From: Pelargonium cotyledonis
Taxonomy: Eukaryota; Streptophyta; Magnoliopsida; Geraniales; Geraniaceae
DNA length: 31,613 bases
Assembly (NCBI GenBank): GCA_036897625.1
Contig: JAYMTA010000313.1
Location: forward strand, 1-31,613
Direction of reading: 5' to 3'
Part shown: piece by piece, positions 29,269-31,613 of the stretch
Position numbering within the stretch: position 1 is the stretch's first letter
Layout: each line of letters starts with the position of its first letter
Notes under the pieces: model-generated
Seen by the model: the letters and a program-made list of their open reading frames with translations, nothing else
Databases searched by the model: none
What the model was told of the DNA's origin: nothing
Position numbers and translations under genes: made by a program

Positions 29269-29751
29269 TAGAAAATTAATATATGAAAGAGAAAAAGAAA
29301 TAATAGAAATGATTGTTAAAATAGTATATAGCTATGAACACATGGGAAGGAAACAGAAGGGTCCCTACAAGTTATGAAAGGGCATGCAGTGTAAAGGCAT
29401 TGATAGAGAGGTAGGATCTGCCTGCCTGACATTGTGATCTATGTTTGGTGTGGACTGTCCCAACCCTAACTCTCCTCTCCTACCCATTATTGTACCCTCC
29501 ATAACACACATTGCCATTGCAAATAAACTTCATAATTCTTAGTATCAAAGCTAGATTTTTGAAGACCATCAACTACATGTTTGTGGACTTGCAGTTGCAG
29601 CATGCAAGAACCAAAAGCTTGAACTCATGGTATTTTCATAATGAAAAAAGGAAAGAAAAAAGAAAGAGGAAGAGCATAGGATTCCACTAGTGATAGATAG
29701 ATATTGTGAATCTAACATGTCTCTCTCCAAATAATGTGCACTTGCTAGGAC

Positions 29752-30127
29752 CAATGATTTAAAAATCAGACCGAACGGTCCACCCTGTTGCACCGGGACC
29801 CGGGGCCTATTCCGTTCCGGTTACAATTTGATCTGGTAATATGCAACAAACTCGTGTGGCCCGTTCAAAAACGGTGGAAATCACGGCGAACCTGTTACAG
29901 TTTCACTGGCAGGGTGACCCTAGCGAACCGGTCGACTGGGATCCGGAGCCTAGTCCGGACCGGTTACACTCAGATATGATAATTATATGCAGCAAACTCG
30001 TGTGGCCCGTTCAAAATCGGTGGAAATCACGGCGGACCTGTTATGGTTTCACCGGTCGGATGACCCGAGCGAACCGGTCGACCGGGACCAAGACCAGTTC
30101 GGCCTCCGGCCGGTTTTAAAAACATTG
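29752..30127. mobile_element. Non-autonomous hAT-like element with internal tandem repeats
   Basis: A 376-bp GC-rich island begins CAATGATTTAAAAATC and ends TTTTAAAAACATTG, giving inverted ends of the CAATGnTTTnAAAA type. It is flanked by 8-bp near-identical direct repeats (GCTAGGAC at 29744-29751, GCTAGTAC at 30128-30135), the duplication size of hAT elements. Inside, a 146-bp unit starts at 29841 and again at 29987, with a partial copy before the first. Short frames across it follow from the high GC content and have no recognised homology. Confidence 0.75.
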
Positions 30128-30135
30128 GCTAGTAC

Positions 30136-30890
30136 CATATCAAGTCTCAACTCAACACATGGTTGATGACAAAATAAATGGTGAGGAAGTGAATCCATAT
30201 GTTTGGTGCACACAAAGCAAAACACAACACAACACAGCCCAACCTCACATGCTTGGCTAGCTATCAATAATAACATTATAAGAGAGAGAGTGAGTACATA
30301 GTAATGAATGGACCCCCATGATTCCATACCCATTTCCTCTCCAACATCTCTACATGCTTAAACAGACTTATATGTATCATACCAAGTAGATACTGCTTCT
30401 CCAAAATTGGTAGGTGTTTTGGTAATCAAGTAATGGTAAATGTGCTAGTGTGTGCTGAGGCTGAGAGATAAATAGATATGGCCTTCACTTAATTTGATTT
30501 GACACCATTTGTCCTCTCCTCCACCCACTGAGTGTACCTGTGACTTCAATTTTTTTACAAATAGTACTTGCATATAGATAAGATGATGATGATGGTGGTG
30601 AATATTTCAGGTAATCGAATCCAATCCAAATCGCATCGCATCTGCATGTGCATTTGCATTTGCATTTGCAACATTTGTGATGTGTAGTGCACTATTAGTC
30701 TTTGCCACCACATGTTGTGCCTCAATTTAATAGCAATTGACCAAAACAGAAGTGCATGTTCATAGGTGCACATACTATTGTGAAGAACATGACCACACTA
30801 TTTTTTATTTTACTCCTAATCTCAATGGTTTGATCATTATCAATCGATCCTTCTTAAAGATCTTGTGTTTCAATCATATACTATATGAAG
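30136..30890. other. Intergenic, no gene recognised
   Basis: Contains short AC- and GA-rich runs (near 30215-30235 and 30283-30294) and a TGCATT microsatellite. No coding frame or RNA gene is supported. It may be upstream sequence of a gene beyond the window, which cannot be judged here. Confidence 0.3.
30643..30670. repeat. (TGCATT)n hexamer microsatellite
   Basis: Four to five tandem units of TGCATT with one TGCATG variant, preceded by two TCGCA units. Confidence 0.85.
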
Positions 30891-31097
30891 CTGGTTCTTT
30901 CACACACTGTTTTGGTTGATACGTTTTAAATTTCCTTTGAAGTTTTAGGTTCAAGTTTTTATCGACAATATAAGGTAAGATTTATAGAGTTAAAAGAAAA
31001 ACTAACAATTAACAGCGTGACGCCCCCTCTAGAGGGTGAGAAACACTAGCCTTAATAGGCTTGTTGTCCTGTTGCTTACAAAAAAAAAAAAAAAAAT
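30891..31097 (+). mobile_element. SINE-like element ending in a long poly(A)
   Basis: A B-box-like AGGTTCAAGT lies near 30947, and the element ends GTTGTCCTGTTGCTTAC followed by a run of about 18 A residues. The 3' end resembles that of the SINE at 26386-26530 (ATGTCCCGTTGCTTACCAAT). The 5' boundary is approximate and no target duplication was identified. Confidence 0.55.
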
Positions 31098-31613
31098 CGG
31101 CTTTAATTGTTAAGTGAAATATTTTATGATCGAATGTGACTCGTTTCATTGACTTGAGTCAAATAACTTCTAGAATATGTTTTATTGTAGAAGCGTTAGG
31201 ATGAGTTTTTATATATAAAAATATTTTTAAGTTCAAGTCGCATGGTAAACTCAAAATCTTGGGATATTCTAGCAGCCTGATAGTATTCACACTGTTTAAT
31301 AAATAACTTAAATTTATTTACAAGAAATTCTCGAAATAAGTCCTGGATCATCTAGTCGATGCCCAATCAACACAATCAACTCATCAACGGGGTCATTCCA
31401 TCCCTTCCCTAGCCTTTTGGCCACAATTCCAACATCACTTAACTGTATAATGTATATACTTGTATCAATAATTATTGCAAAAATGACTATTCATAATATA
31501 TTGTCATTCTTGTCCTTCTCACCATCATTGTTACGGTAATCAACCATAATCTTCATTAATTGATTGATATCTCATTTTCTGTTTTTTTTTTTTTTTTTGC
31601 AATAAAAATAGCA
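31098..31613. other. Intergenic to window end, nothing recognised
   Basis: AT-rich sequence without a supported gene, RNA or complete repeat. A run of about 18 T residues lies close to the end. Confidence 0.35.

Noticed and set aside
29788-30119. Two plus-strand frames in the GC-rich island, with a repeated peptide
   Set aside because: The repetition comes from the 146-bp tandem unit of a hAT-like element; high GC removes stops and there is no homology.
27775-31613. Search for microRNA precursors, tRNA genes or a further gene in the right-hand spacer
   Set aside because: No known mature microRNA sequence, no long foldback and no cloverleaf was seen; only SINE-type pol III boxes occur.

Overview
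This is nuclear DNA from a flowering plant, most likely a eudicot. The genes are split by GT-AG introns, the intergenic DNA is AT-rich, and SINEs, Stowaway-like MITEs, MULE-like and hAT-like elements are scattered through it. The species cannot be named from sequence alone. Three protein genes can be reconstructed to the last codon, and all three look like organelle-targeted housekeeping enzymes with N-terminal transit peptides.

Layout. Positions 1-1272 hold a SINE remnant, a Stowaway-like MITE and the 3' flank of the first gene. From 16236 down to 1273 on the minus strand lies a 27-exon gene for an organellar class I valyl-tRNA synthetase (991 aa; HIGH and KMSKS signatures, CP1 editing domain, C-terminal coiled coil). 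Its introns carry a MULE-like element with a perfect 9-bp target duplication, two SINEs with target duplications, a (GA)n tract, a tandem 95-bp duplication and a dispersed 88-bp duplication. One intron uses a GC donor. From 16.5 to 19.7 kb is a repeat-rich spacer with an RNase H-like fragment, a second copy of the Stowaway-like element, a poly(A)-tailed retroposed insert and a mosaic of short duplications. At 19725-20816 (+) is an intronless plastid-type geranylgeranyl diphosphate synthase (363 aa). From 27203 down to 22330 (minus) is a six-exon dehydroascorbate reductase of the plastid DHAR3 type (262 aa); its introns hold an RTE-type LINE fragment and SINEs, and a second MULE-like element sits about 190 bp upstream of its start codon. 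From 27.8 kb to the end I see no gene, only a hAT-like element with internal 146-bp repeats, SINE-like copies, a short perfect hairpin and microsatellites.

The three enzymes serve different organelle functions: translation, isoprenoid precursor supply for chlorophyll, carotenoid and gibberellin side chains, and ascorbate recycling. Nothing shows that they are co-regulated; they are probably chance neighbours. I found no convincing undescribed biological system. The unusual content is structural: the GC-AG intron, the clean transposon insertion footprints, and the layered duplications upstream of the GGPP synthase. I saw no LTR retroelement or other virus-like element.
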